Both the position numbers and the translations under genes were made by a program. Positions 16,609 to 24,025 of a stretch of DNA of 64,000 nt are shown here, piece after piece. The DNA is from Asticcacaulis excentricus CB 48 (GTDB taxonomy: Bacteria; Pseudomonadota; Alphaproteobacteria; Caulobacterales; Caulobacteraceae). Under the pieces are notes generated by a model. That model did no database searches. It had not been told where the DNA came from and saw only the letters and a program-made list of their open reading frames with translations. The DNA lies in NCBI RefSeq assembly GCF_000175215.2, contig NC_014817.1, forward strand, positions 62,001-126,000, in the 5' to 3' direction. Numbering within the stretch: position 1 is the stretch's first letter; each line of letters opens with the position of its first letter.

Positions 16609-17460
16609 TCAGATCACCGCGACGGGTGTGAAAGGGCGGACATTTTCAAGCGTGTCACTCAGGAGCACCTCGCCGCGTTGCACCCACGCGTGGGCCGCAA
16701 AGGGGCGCAGGCGCACACCGATCACAACATCTGCCGTGTGCCCGTAAGAGAGTAAAAAGTGGCAGAGCGCCAAAGACGTCGGCAGGCATTGGTCGTTCAT
16801 GGACAGGAGGTGACGAGACCCGCCAAAACAGCCGAGCAGGGCGTGAAGGTCGCTGTCAGTGCCTGTGTCAGGCCTCCGTTTCGCGCGCCGCTTACGATGG
16901 ATCAGCCACAACAGATTGGTATGGAGTGGCAGCACACGAAGCGCCAGCCCGACGAGCAACCGGGTGCCAAGAACACGTGCTCTATATGGCGCTATAGACG
17001 GAGCGTCGGATAAAGGAGCGGACTGTGTGGGCAGGTTATAGCCGGTGGGGGGCGGTATGACGCCCTGTCGGGGCTGCGGGCGCAGGACGCCGTTCCGCGC
17101 CAATGCCTCAATCTCCATTGCGTCTTCGCAGGTCAGCGCTTCGCCTTCCAAAAGTCTGGAGAGGGCCGAGGCCCCGGTTGAGGTTGAGGCAAAATAACGG
17201 TTCTGCGATCGATCGAAGAAGACGACCCGTCCATCCACAAAACAATAGCTAAGCCCTTCAGCCAAGGCATAGCCCGCAGGGGGGTGAACTGTCTCAGTCT
17301 GGGGTGAAGCCGCCATGGGTGTGACCGTCACGTGTGTTGCCGAGATGGGGTGTCTTAGGTGACGAGGCCGCGAGAGTAGAATTCGTTTTGGCGAAGCGGC
17401 CGCCGCCCGAACGGCGATTGACAGGGTAAGGCGCGCGCCGTTGTGACGCGCGCCCTGCAT
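16609..17460 (-). CDS. atxB2: Lasso leader peptidase AtxB2 (PqqD-like domain fused to transglutaminase-like domain)
   Basis: 283 residues in the longest frame. PqqD-like leader-binding domain at about 62-130 (ALAEGLSYCFVDGRVVFFD...). Transglutaminase-like cysteine protease at about 170-283 with Cys215 (NDQCLPTSL), His247 (FAAHAWV) and Asp259 (LLSDT). It recognises the precursor leader and cuts before Gly1 of the core. The start is uncertain. ATG 17460 is one base from the atxA3 stop but its first codons form a GC hairpin and the first 48 residues match nothing, so Met49 at 17316 is a real alternative, though it lacks a clear ribosome binding site. Confidence 0.9.
   Translation of the reverse strand: MQGARHNGARLTLSIAVRAAAASPKRILLSRPRHLRHPISATHVTVTPMAASPQTETVHPPAGYALAEGLSYCFVDGRVVFFDRSQNRYFASTSTGASALSRLLEGEALTCEDAMEIEALARNGVLRPQPRQGVIPPPTGYNLPTQSAPLSDAPSIAPYRARVLGTRLLVGLALRVLPLHTNLLWLIHRKRRAKRRPDTGTDSDLHALLGCFGGSRHLLSMNDQCLPTSLALCHFLLSYGHTADVVIGVRLRPFAAHAWVQRGEVLLSDTLENVRPFTPVAVI
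17430..17454 (-). promoter_or_regulatory. GC hairpin between atxA3 and atxB2
   Basis: GGCGCGCG (17430-17437), nine-base loop, CGCGCGCC (17447-17454). No T run follows, so it probably attenuates or protects the mRNA, giving more precursor than enzyme. The same stem occurs behind atxA2. Confidence 0.7.
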
Positions 17461-17461
17461 C

Positions 17462-17611
17462 TCAGTCCGCCAGCGGGGCGTGCTGATCCCAGTATTGGCC
17501 GCTCACGCTATCAAGCCCAACCATGGGGGTCGGCCCCTTTGTGTGAGTGGTGACCTTGCCGAGGTCGGTCAGACCCGCGCGGGCGGGAAGGCTGCGATTA
17601 TAAGTACGCAT
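17462..17611 (-). CDS. atxA3: Astexin-3 precursor AtxA3
   Basis: 49 residues, too short for most gene callers. The 25-residue leader ends HTK, with the penultimate Thr needed for maturation; the conserved leader motif is LTDLGK. The 24-residue core begins GPTPMVGLD, so Gly1 can be bonded to the Asp9 side chain, followed by SVSGQYWDQ and ending PLAD. As I remember it this is the published astexin-3 sequence. AGGAG lies 6 bases ahead of ATG 17611. It follows atxA2 by about 130 bases and precedes atxB2 by one base. Confidence 0.96.
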   Translation of the reverse strand: MRTYNRSLPARAGLTDLGKVTTHTKGPTPMVGLDSVSGQYWDQHAPLAD

Positions 17612-17710
17612 TATAGATCTCCTGAGAGTGAGCCCCTGGGCTCAGTGTGGATACGCGATCCCGCCGCGGCGAAGCCGGAAGCTGATAATGCTGACGGTGG
17701 GGGCGAAGAG

Positions 17711-17735
17711 GGCGCGCGCCGTGGGAGCGCGCGCC
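17711..17735 (-). promoter_or_regulatory. GC hairpin between atxA2 and atxA3
   Basis: GGCGCGCGC (17711-17719), seven-base loop, GCGCGCGCC (17727-17735), six bases behind the atxA2 stop. It has no T run. It is nearly the same stem as at 17430-17454, so each precursor gene carries its own copy, suggesting duplication of gene plus hairpin. Confidence 0.7.
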
Positions 17736-17740
17736 GAGGG

Positions 17741-17893
17741 TTAGTCCGCCGACAGACCCAGCTGGTCGCGGAACTGGCCAGACACGCTGTCGAGGGCCTG
17801 GATTTGCGTCAGACCCTTGGTCTGGCGGGTGGCCTTGCCGAGATCGATCAGTCCCACGCGGCGGGCGGCGATGGTCGTACGCTTGGTCATCAT
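17741..17893 (-). CDS. atxA2: Astexin-2 precursor AtxA2
   Basis: 50 residues. The 26-residue leader begins MMTKRTTIA, holds LIDLGK and ends RQTK, with Thr at the penultimate place. The 24-residue core begins GLTQIQALD (ring Gly1 to Asp9), continues SVSGQFRDQ and ends LSAD; as I remember it this is astexin-2. AGGAGTG stands just ahead of two consecutive ATG codons at 17893 and 17890; either may start. First gene of the leftward biosynthetic operon. Confidence 0.96.
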   Translation of the reverse strand: MMTKRTTIAARRVGLIDLGKATRQTKGLTQIQALDSVSGQFRDQLGLSAD

Positions 17894-17906
17894 ACACTCC
17901 TGTAGG

Positions 17907-17946
17907 TTTGAGTTAGAAAAGCCATGGGGATCATGGCCAACTCAAA
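17907..17946 (-). promoter_or_regulatory. Long inverted repeat just upstream of atxA2
   Basis: TTTGAGTT (17907-17914) pairs with AACTCAAA (17939-17946), and inside it GCCATG (17921-17926) with CATGGC (17932-17937). It ends about 13 bases before the start codon, so it lies in the leader of the lasso mRNA. It could be an RNA hairpin near the ribosome binding site or an operator for the GntR regulator encoded just upstream. Confidence 0.6.
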
Positions 17947-17975
17947 ATTACGCCCTTGAGGCGAGTGTTCTGGCA

Positions 17976-17993
17976 GGGATACTTCCGGGATAC
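17976..17993. promoter_or_regulatory. Direct repeat GGGATAC x2
   Basis: GGGATAC occurs at 17976-17982 and 17987-17993, one helical turn (11 bp) apart, between the GntR gene and atxA2. A tandem regulator site is possible; no binding evidence exists. Confidence 0.3.
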
Positions 17994-18035
17994 CCCGAAT
18001 GTTCAGCACGTGGCGGACGTGCCGGGTCGGAGAGG

Positions 18036-18644
18036 CTACTGGGACCGGCCCCGATAGGCGTCAGCCACAATGTCCGACAGTTTCGACAGGCGTCGATGAT
18101 AGTAGCGTTTCAGGCGCCGGCGCAGCGCGTCGGGATTGGTCTCTTTTAAGGCTTCAAGCAGGCCCGCAATCTCCGGTTCAAGGGTGAATGCCTGAGAGGG
18201 CGCGGTGCGGCGAATAGCGCTCAGGTGCGCCGACACATTGGCCAGTGCGGCCCGGTACACCGTGTTGCCGCTGCCCTCCGCAATCAGCGAAAGAACGCCT
18301 TCAATGCTTTCCTCTGTGAGGGGCTCAAGCGGCAGCTCTGGCGGTGCGGGCGGCAGGCCACCGTCGCGGATCGCCAGAAGCACAATGTCCTGCTCCCAGT
18401 TATAAAGCTCACGCAGCGACTGAACCGTCACCCGCGGCCGGTAAAACCCATCATGCGCCTGAGCGGCCAGAAGGCCCTCTCCGACCAACCGGTTCAGAAT
18501 ATTGCGGATCGGCGACTTGCTGACACGGTGTTGCTCGCACAGGGCTTTGATGTTGAGGCGCTCGCCCGGCAGTATGCGACCGGAGAGCAGCTCGCGCTTC
18601 ACCTCCAGATAGAGCGTATCAACAACGGAGTCCTGTACGGACAT
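18036..18644 (-). CDS. GntR-family regulator (FCD-type) of the lasso locus
   Basis: 202 residues. Winged helix at about 5-70 with YLEVKRELLSGRILPGERLN and KALCEQHRVSKSPIRNILNRL, the GntR signature; the C-terminal helical domain (about 80-200) resembles the FCD effector-binding fold. It is the first gene of the leftward cluster, 142 bases before atxA2, and its product probably controls the lasso operon. Many isopeptidase-type lasso loci use FecI/FecR-like regulators instead. The effector is unknown; a product of lasso peptide breakdown would be a natural guess. Confidence 0.88.
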   Translation of the reverse strand: MSVQDSVVDTLYLEVKRELLSGRILPGERLNIKALCEQHRVSKSPIRNILNRLVGEGLLAAQAHDGFYRPRVTVQSLRELYNWEQDIVLLAIRDGGLPPAPPELPLEPLTEESIEGVLSLIAEGSGNTVYRAALANVSAHLSAIRRTAPSQAFTLEPEIAGLLEALKETNPDALRRRLKRYYHRRLSKLSDIVADAYRGRSQ

Positions 18645-18817
18645 GCGCCCGCTCCCTTCACACGCGCGAGGCTGAAAATGGGGGCCTCCGGTCGCTCGCT
18701 GCCGTCAGATCGATCCGACATCGGCAGGCGTCCGGCAACCCCTCTTGCGCGGCATGGTAGTGGAAACGGGTCTTGTCATCAACATGTCATAAAATGACGT
18801 TGAGGCCGTTCAAGCCG
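18645..18817. promoter_or_regulatory. Upstream region of the GntR gene with a small palindrome
   Basis: GTCAT-AAA-ATGAC at 18787-18799 is a short symmetric site about 140 bases ahead of the GntR start, a possible autoregulatory operator. Nothing else is recognised. Confidence 0.3.
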
Positions 18818-19147
18818 CTAATGGGGGTGGTTGATTAGGTTCACGAGTTGCGGCACGAGCGCCTTTCGTCGGTCAAAATAGGCCTGCAGCAGGGTCTCCA
18901 GCCGCGCCATGTCCCGATCCGCCCAGGCCCTGGCTAAAGCGTCCAGCTCCTGCGCCCGATCCGGTATCAGCGCCGCCTCATAGGGCCGGACCTGTCGCAT
19001 GATCTCATTCATCCGCGCCATTTGCCGTGACAGCAGCGGATTCTGCAACCCGTTCACCACCTCGCAAAACAGGCGCTCGGTCGCCACCGTCACCTGGGCC
19101 TCCTCGCCTAACGAGCCGTGCGGGGACAGAGGCGGGACGTCAGTCAT
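18818..19147 (-). CDS. Small helical protein resembling a lone FCD-type effector domain
   Basis: 109 residues, all helical by appearance. The C-terminal half (RAQELDALARAWADRDMARLETLLQAYFDRRKAL) resembles the last helices of FadR/GntR FCD domains, where the His/Asp-rich repeat EH..l..al..gD is usual, but there is no DNA-binding domain. It could be a truncated GntR paralogue left at the border of the conjugative element, or a small separate protein. It lies upstream of and in the same direction as the lasso GntR gene. Function unknown. Confidence 0.5.
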   Translation of the reverse strand: MTDVPPLSPHGSLGEEAQVTVATERLFCEVVNGLQNPLLSRQMARMNEIMRQVRPYEAALIPDRAQELDALARAWADRDMARLETLLQAYFDRRKALVPQLVNLINHPH

Positions 19148-19247
19148 GGCAACGCTCTCAGGGTCAGGGCCGCATCACAATGACACGAATGCCAGAGGCG
19201 TTCAATCCAGAGGTGCGGCCCGCCATTTTGTCCGTGATGGGCACCTT

Positions 19248-19472
19248 TAAGGGCTAAGGGCGCCGCCCTCGCGCCGGTCAAGAACCCTTCTGGCGGTCTC
19301 CCCGTCTTCCTTCGCTCACCTGAGTCCCGGCGGCACGACGCCACGTCCGTGCAGCCGGGCGATACCCCTCCGCCAGAACGGCCCTGACCGTTGCTACCCC
19401 GGTCTCGCCGACGGGCAGGGTTTCAGCGCGGCGTTGTGCCCGCTGAAACCCAAGCTTGAAAAGGAACGGACT
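19248..19472 (+). promoter_or_regulatory. Long conserved leader of the ParB-like gene (copy 1)
   Basis: Shares many blocks, in the same order, with the leader of the DUF932 gene at 22362-22578: AAGGGCTAAGGGC, GCCCTCGCGCCGGTCAAG, GGTCTCCCC, CCCTGACCGTTGC, TCTCGCCGA, GGGCAGGGTTTCAGCGCGG and AACCCAAGC. The blocks are held while spacers differ, which suggests a kept regulatory or RNA function. Confidence 0.65.
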
Positions 19473-21524
19473 ATGTCTAAATCGGCTTTAAAATTGACGT
19501 CTGCCGCCGTTGTGCCGTCCGGGGTTCAGACCCTGATCCCTCTGGATCGCCTCCTCAAATCCCCCGACAATGCCCGCAAAACCCCGCACAGCGCCGCCGC
19601 TCTGGCCGCGCTTCGCGCCAGTATCGCCGCCAAGGGCCTCCTGCAAAACCTCATCGTCAAGCCCGAAGTGAACGAGGCGGGGGCCGAAACCGGCTTCTAC
19701 TACGTCACGGCAGGCGAGGGGCGCAGGCTTGCCCAGATTGCCCGCGCCAAGGACGCCGAAATCCCCCGCGATACCCTCATCCCCTGCGTCATCCGCGACA
19801 GCGACGACGCCCACGAGGTCAGTCTGGACGAAAACGTCACCCGTGAGGCCATGACCCCCGCCGATCAGTACGAATCCTTCCGCGCCCTCAATATCGAGCG
19901 GGGCATGGACGCTGCCGATATCGCGGCCCGTTTCGGCGTCTCTGAACACGTCGTCAAACAACGGCTGCGCCTCGGCGCGGTGTCGCCCGTCCTCCTGCAG
20001 GCCCTGCGTGATGAAAAACTCACCCTGACGCAACTGATGGCCTACACCGTCAATGCCGATCACGCCCGCCAAGAGGCCGTCTTTGACCGCCTCAAGGGCA
20101 GTTACGCCGATCCCTACCATATCCGCCGCCTCCTCACCGAAGGGCAGGTCCCCGCGCAGGATCGCCGCGCCCGCTTTATAGGCGCAGGCGCTTATGAAGC
20201 CGCAGGCGGCGTCATCGCCCGCGACCTCTTCACCGAAGAAGGCGGCGGCTATTTTACCGATGCGGGCCTGCTCGATCAGCTGGTCCTCGACCGCCTGACG
20301 GCGCTCGCGACCGAAACCCAGACCGCCGAAGGCTGGAAATGGGCCGCTGCCGCGCTCGACTACCCCTATGCGCACGGTTGGGGGCGCGTCTACCCGCAAA
20401 CCGTGCCCCTGTCACCTGAGGTCGCAGAGCAACTGCAGGCGAAGCAAAAGGCGCTCAAAGACCTGTTAGCCCCGTTTGAAGGGGCCGACGAACTGCCCGA
20501 CGAGATCGATCAGGCCGCAGGCGTCCTCGAAGCGGAGATCGCTGCCCTCGAAACGCCTCAGGACGCCTATGATCCGTCAGACATCGCGCGCGGCGGTGTC
20601 TTCGTCACCCTGCTGAGCGACGGTGGCGCGGCCATTCATCGCGGGCTGGTCCGCCCGGAAGACGAACTGCCCGAACCCGATACCCCCGCTGACGAAACCG
20701 AAGACCTTTCTCACCACCCGGAGGATGCGCCGGAAGACGGGGAGGGTGAAGGCGAAGGCGAAGGGGCAGCCCCGCACACTGAGGATACCGAGGACGCGTG
20801 CGAAACCGGGCCCCTTTCTGATCTTCTGTTACGGGACCTGACCACCCACTGGACGCTGGCGCTGCGCTATACGCTGGCCGAACAGCCGGAACTCGCCGCC
20901 CGCTTTCTCGTCCATAAGCTGGCCCTCGACACCTTCTATCGGCAGCGCAGCGTCACCTGTCTCGACATCACCGCGCGCAGCGTCTCGATTGAGAGCTTCG
21001 CAGAAGGACTCGACGACACCCCAACCGCTGCCGCACTCGCCACTCGGCACGCGGCATGGGCGGCGGGTCTGCCCGACAACCCCGCTGAACTGTGGGCCCA
21101 TCTTCTGACGCTCAGCCCCGAAACCCTCGGGTCGCTGATGGCCCATTGTACGGCCCTGACGGTCTTTGCCGTGCGTCAGGCCTATATGCCTGCCGCACCG
21201 TATGTGGCCTCGCTGAGGATGGCGCGCGACCTGCGTCTGAACATGGCCGACCACTGGACACCCACGGCGCGGAGTTATTTCAGCCGCGTGACCAAGGGGC
21301 AAATCCTCGCCGCCGTGCGCGAAGCCGTGGGCGATGAGGCCGCCAACCGCCTTCACAAGCTGAAAAAGCCCGAGATGGCCGAAGCCGCCGAGCAGCTGGT
21401 GCAGGGCACGGGTTGGCTCCCCACCTGCCTGCGCACCCCCGGCGCGCCCGAAGACGCAGCGCAAGGGCCTCTGGCCTTGCCGCCCTTGGAGGCAACGCCC
21501 GACCTGCCCGACGCGGCGGAGTAG
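19473..21524 (+). CDS. ParB/RepB/Spo0J-type nuclease-domain protein of conjugative elements
   Basis: 683 residues from ATG 19473 (AAAAGGAACGG ahead); an upstream ATG at 19434 lies in the conserved leader and is less likely. N-terminal ParB-like domain at about 22-125 (TLIPLDRLLKSPDNARKT, VTAGEGRRLAQI, LDENVTREAMTPADQYESF) and a KorB-like helix-turn-helix at about 140-175 (MDAADIAARFGVSEHVVKQRLRLG). An acidic low-complexity stretch of DEG repeats follows near 420-450, and the rest is helical. Proteins of this build are typical core genes of alphaproteobacterial ICEs and plasmids. Role probably in maintenance or regulation rather than segregation, since no parA is beside it. Confidence 0.88.
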   Translation: MSKSALKLTSAAVVPSGVQTLIPLDRLLKSPDNARKTPHSAAALAALRASIAAKGLLQNLIVKPEVNEAGAETGFYYVTAGEGRRLAQIARAKDAEIPRDTLIPCVIRDSDDAHEVSLDENVTREAMTPADQYESFRALNIERGMDAADIAARFGVSEHVVKQRLRLGAVSPVLLQALRDEKLTLTQLMAYTVNADHARQEAVFDRLKGSYADPYHIRRLLTEGQVPAQDRRARFIGAGAYEAAGGVIARDLFTEEGGGYFTDAGLLDQLVLDRLTALATETQTAEGWKWAAAALDYPYAHGWGRVYPQTVPLSPEVAEQLQAKQKALKDLLAPFEGADELPDEIDQAAGVLEAEIAALETPQDAYDPSDIARGGVFVTLLSDGGAAIHRGLVRPEDELPEPDTPADETEDLSHHPEDAPEDGEGEGEGEGAAPHTEDTEDACETGPLSDLLLRDLTTHWTLALRYTLAEQPELAARFLVHKLALDTFYRQRSVTCLDITARSVSIESFAEGLDDTPTAAALATRHAAWAAGLPDNPAELWAHLLTLSPETLGSLMAHCTALTVFAVRQAYMPAAPYVASLRMARDLRLNMADHWTPTARSYFSRVTKGQILAAVREAVGDEAANRLHKLKKPEMAEAAEQLVQGTGWLPTCLRTPGAPEDAAQGPLALPPLEATPDLPDAAE

Positions 21525-21530
21525 GTATGA

Positions 21531-21558
21531 CCGGGGCCGCGTCAGCGGTCCCGGTTTT
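21531..21558 (+). terminator. Terminator behind the ParB-like gene
   Basis: CCGGGGCCGC (21531-21540), GTCA loop, GCGGTCCCGG (21545-21554), then TTTTCATTTT. Ten-pair stem with one G-T pair, seven bases after the stop. Confidence 0.8.
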
Positions 21559-21836
21559 CATTTTGCCCGTCTCTGAGGGGGCACGGGATGCGCCTTTCAG
21601 GACGGGCCGACGCAAGGGCGACCGCGACGATGGAGGTCTGAACGCAACCGGACCTTAGGCGCGCAACGGGCCTTGGGGGCTTTTTTCCGCCGCGCTTCGC
21701 GCTTTGCATCGCGAGGCAAAAAAGCGCCCCGCCGCCCGTCCTTCGGCCCTGCGGGTGCGCGCGGTCCGGCCCCGTTCGCAGCGACCCCATCGCGGTCGCG
21801 ATTGGCGCGGCCCCGACCACAGAAAGGTACACCCCT
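21559..21836. other. Gap with a second hairpin before the DUF736 gene
   Basis: No gene. GCTTTTTT (21679-21686) and AAAAAAGC (21718-21725) enclose a GC-rich segment and can form a hairpin that would work as a terminator on either strand. The DUF736 start has AGAAAGGT about 8 bases ahead. Confidence 0.45.
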
Positions 21837-22145
21837 ATGTCCATCATCGGCACGTTTGTAAAATCCGACACCGGCTTCACCGGCACCATCAAGACCGTCT
21901 CGCTGAACTTCAAAGCGCGTCTGGTCGAAACCGAAGGCGGCTCCGAAAACGCCCCTGACTACCGCGTCTACAGTGGCGCCGCCGAAGTCGGCGCGGGCTG
22001 GAAACGCACCGCTGAAAACAGCCGCGCCTACATCTCGATCAAGCTCGATGATCCGTCCTTCCCCCATCCGATCTATGCGAGCCTGTTCGAAGGCGAAGAC
22101 CCCGACACCTTCAACCTCCTCTGGTCGCGTCCGCGCAGCCAGTAA
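21837..22145 (+). CDS. DUF736 family protein
   Basis: 102 residues, the normal length. Begins MSIIGTFVKSDTGFTGTIKTV and contains APDYRVYSGAAEVGAGWKRT and KLDDPSFPHPIYASLF, the three typical blocks of DUF736. The family is found almost only on plasmids and ICEs of alphaproteobacteria near ParB-like and DUF932 genes, as here. The biochemical role is unknown. It stands alone between a hairpin and a strong terminator. Confidence 0.92.
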   Translation: MSIIGTFVKSDTGFTGTIKTVSLNFKARLVETEGGSENAPDYRVYSGAAEVGAGWKRTAENSRAYISIKLDDPSFPHPIYASLFEGEDPDTFNLLWSRPRSQ

Positions 22146-22168
22146 CCGCCCCCCATCCGGTCTCAATC

Positions 22169-22200
22169 GGCCTCGCCGCACACGCGGCGGGGCCTTTTTT
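22169..22200 (+). terminator. Terminator behind DUF736
   Basis: GGCCTCGCCGC (22169-22179), ACAC loop, GCGGCGGGGCC (22184-22194), then six T. Eleven-pair stem. Confidence 0.9.
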
Positions 22201-22361
22201 GTCCTGCCAAAAGAGGGGAGGAGGGAGGGAGCGGCCCCGGTCCCCGGAGCCGCTCGCGTCACCGGAATCGAGGGGGGGGGATGAGCCCGATGACGAGGCT
22301 GACGTTAACGGAAGGCGCGCGCCCTGGCCACACACAAGCGCGTGAGGGGAGCGTCCGGGAA

Positions 22362-22578
22362 AAGGGCTAAGGGCTCTGCCCTCGCGCCGGTCAAGGGGGT
22401 GTCCCTTCGGTCCCGATGACGACGGTCTCCCCAACCTTCCTTGGCTTACGCCGGCGTGCAGGTTGGGTGATCCCCCACCGCCGCCATCGCCCCTGACCGT
22501 TGCGACCCCGCTCTCGCCGAGGGGCAGGGTTTCAGCGCGGTAAAGGCGCTGCAACCCAAGCCCAAAGGAGACTTTTCC
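22362..22578 (+). promoter_or_regulatory. Long conserved leader of the DUF932 gene (copy 2)
   Basis: Counterpart of 19248-19472; see the shared blocks listed there. The last block is followed by AAAGGAG, the ribosome binding site of the DUF932 gene. Between 22201 and 22361 I see nothing but purine-rich, GC-rich sequence. Confidence 0.65.
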
Positions 22579-23769
22579 ATGATGAACGATACCCCTATTT
22601 CCGCCCCCGTAACCGAGGCCTTCAAGGTCAATCCCTATCGCGGCACCGTCAATAGCCGCGTCTCCGGTCAGTGGTTTTCACGGCCTGATGATCAGCGGTT
22701 TTTAAGTCTCGATGACCTCTTTGCCCATACCCGCCAGCGCCGTGACACCGCCCATGTGCGCACCGTCGCCTCCGACGCCGTGCGCGTCATTGCCGAGCGT
22801 GACGACCTTGAGAGTCTACGGCTGGTCTGCCCCGGACGCGACACCTCGACGGCCCCCACACACTGGTCATTTGGTCAGTTGTGCGGACTGGTCGGCGCGC
22901 CGTCCGGCTATCTGCGTCAACTTCCGGCCCCGCTTGCGGCCATCAACCTGCAGCATGGCTTGCTGAACCACCGCGCCGAACTGATCAAGACGCTCGAAAC
23001 CGACACGGGCGGGCTTGAATTGCGCGCCGTCACGGGGCCGGACTATGGCCGCATCTGGGATTATGAACTGGTGCAGGCCGTGCAAAAGATTGCCGGAAAT
23101 GGTCTTGGCGATACGCGCTGGAAGGTCCCCGGGGTGCTCGACTGGGGCACCATGACCCATAATCCGTTTGTCGATGTGACCAAGGACACCACGACCCTTT
23201 ACGCCTCGGATCGCGACGTGTTTCTCTTCCTCGTGGACGACACCCACCCCATCGAAGCCGGGCGTCTGCCCAATGGCGAGCCTGATCTTTATTTCCGTGG
23301 CTTCTATGCATGGAACTCCGAAGTGGGCTCAAAAACGCTCGGGATCGCCTCCTTTTATCTGCGCGCCGTGTGCCAGAACCGCAATCTCTGGGGCGTCGTA
23401 AACTTTCAGGAAATCACCATTCGTCACAGCAAAAATGCCGCGAGCCGCTTGGCGTGGGAGGCCGCTCCCGCCCTGACGAAATTCGCCAATTCCTCGCCCA
23501 CGGCCTTCATCGAAGGTATCAAGGCCGCGCGTGAAACCGTCGTCGCGAGGACCGATGAAGACCGTGAAGAGTTCCTGAAAAAGCGCGGGTTCTCCAAGCC
23601 CGAGACCGCGAAAATCATCGAAACCGTGCTCAATGAAGAGGGCAAAAAGCCCGAAAGCGTCTTCGATTTTGTGCAAGGTCTGACCGCTCTGGCGCGTTCA
23701 AAGCCGCATCAGGACGCGCGCCTCGACCTCGAAACCAAGGCCCGAAAACTGATGGCCGCTGTCCTCTGA
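22579..23769 (+). CDS. DUF932 domain protein
   Basis: 396 residues. Contains the DUF932 features RVIAERDDLESLRLV, LRAVTGPDYGRIWDYELVQ, FLVDDTHPIE, RGFYAWNSEVGSKTLGIASFYLRAVCQNR and WGVVNFQEITIRHS. Common on phages, plasmids and ICEs; the function is not known, although some relatives are phage- or plasmid-encoded LGT/recombination accessory proteins. The gene shares its leader with the ParB-like gene, so the two are probably co-regulated. A terminator follows. Confidence 0.9.
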   Translation: MMNDTPISAPVTEAFKVNPYRGTVNSRVSGQWFSRPDDQRFLSLDDLFAHTRQRRDTAHVRTVASDAVRVIAERDDLESLRLVCPGRDTSTAPTHWSFGQLCGLVGAPSGYLRQLPAPLAAINLQHGLLNHRAELIKTLETDTGGLELRAVTGPDYGRIWDYELVQAVQKIAGNGLGDTRWKVPGVLDWGTMTHNPFVDVTKDTTTLYASDRDVFLFLVDDTHPIEAGRLPNGEPDLYFRGFYAWNSEVGSKTLGIASFYLRAVCQNRNLWGVVNFQEITIRHSKNAASRLAWEAAPALTKFANSSPTAFIEGIKAARETVVARTDEDREEFLKKRGFSKPETAKIIETVLNEEGKKPESVFDFVQGLTALARSKPHQDARLDLETKARKLMAAVL

Positions 23770-23778
23770 CGCATCCCC

Positions 23779-23815
23779 GCCGCGCGGTCTCACTGGCCGC
23801 GCGGCCTCTATTTTT
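23779..23815 (+). terminator. Terminator behind DUF932
   Basis: GCCGCGCGG (23779-23787), nine bases, CCGCGCGGC (23797-23805), then CTCTATTTTT. Confidence 0.8.
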
Positions 23816-24025
23816 GGCCCGGTCTCAGAGAGGTCGGGGGCCGCGGCTCGCTATGCCTGCGGCATGGCTCGCGAGGTCGATAGGGCGCATTGGGGCACAC
23901 GTAGAGACAGGGGAGTCGGATCGGGGGGGAGGGGATTTCGACACTCCCGATGTGGGTTAACCGACCACATGCTTGCGCCCGAAACCGCTGTGGTTTTGCT
24001 ATTTTCTCGCAAGGAAGCGACCCTC

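Noticed and set aside
17430..17735. The two GC hairpins behind the lasso precursors as intrinsic terminators
   Set aside because: No T run follows either stem in the direction of transcription, and downstream genes of the same operon would be cut off; attenuation or mRNA protection is the better reading.
20741..20770. GGCGAAGGCGAAGG short tandem repeat considered as a regulatory or CRISPR-like repeat
   Set aside because: It encodes the Glu-Gly stretch of the ParB-like protein; the unit is 6 bases with no spacers. No CRISPR array was found in the window.
20577..20841. Open frames on both strands in the acidic low-complexity part of the ParB-like gene
   Set aside because: They are by-products of the GAA/GGC-rich repeat in the real gene; no ribosome binding sites and no family resemblance.
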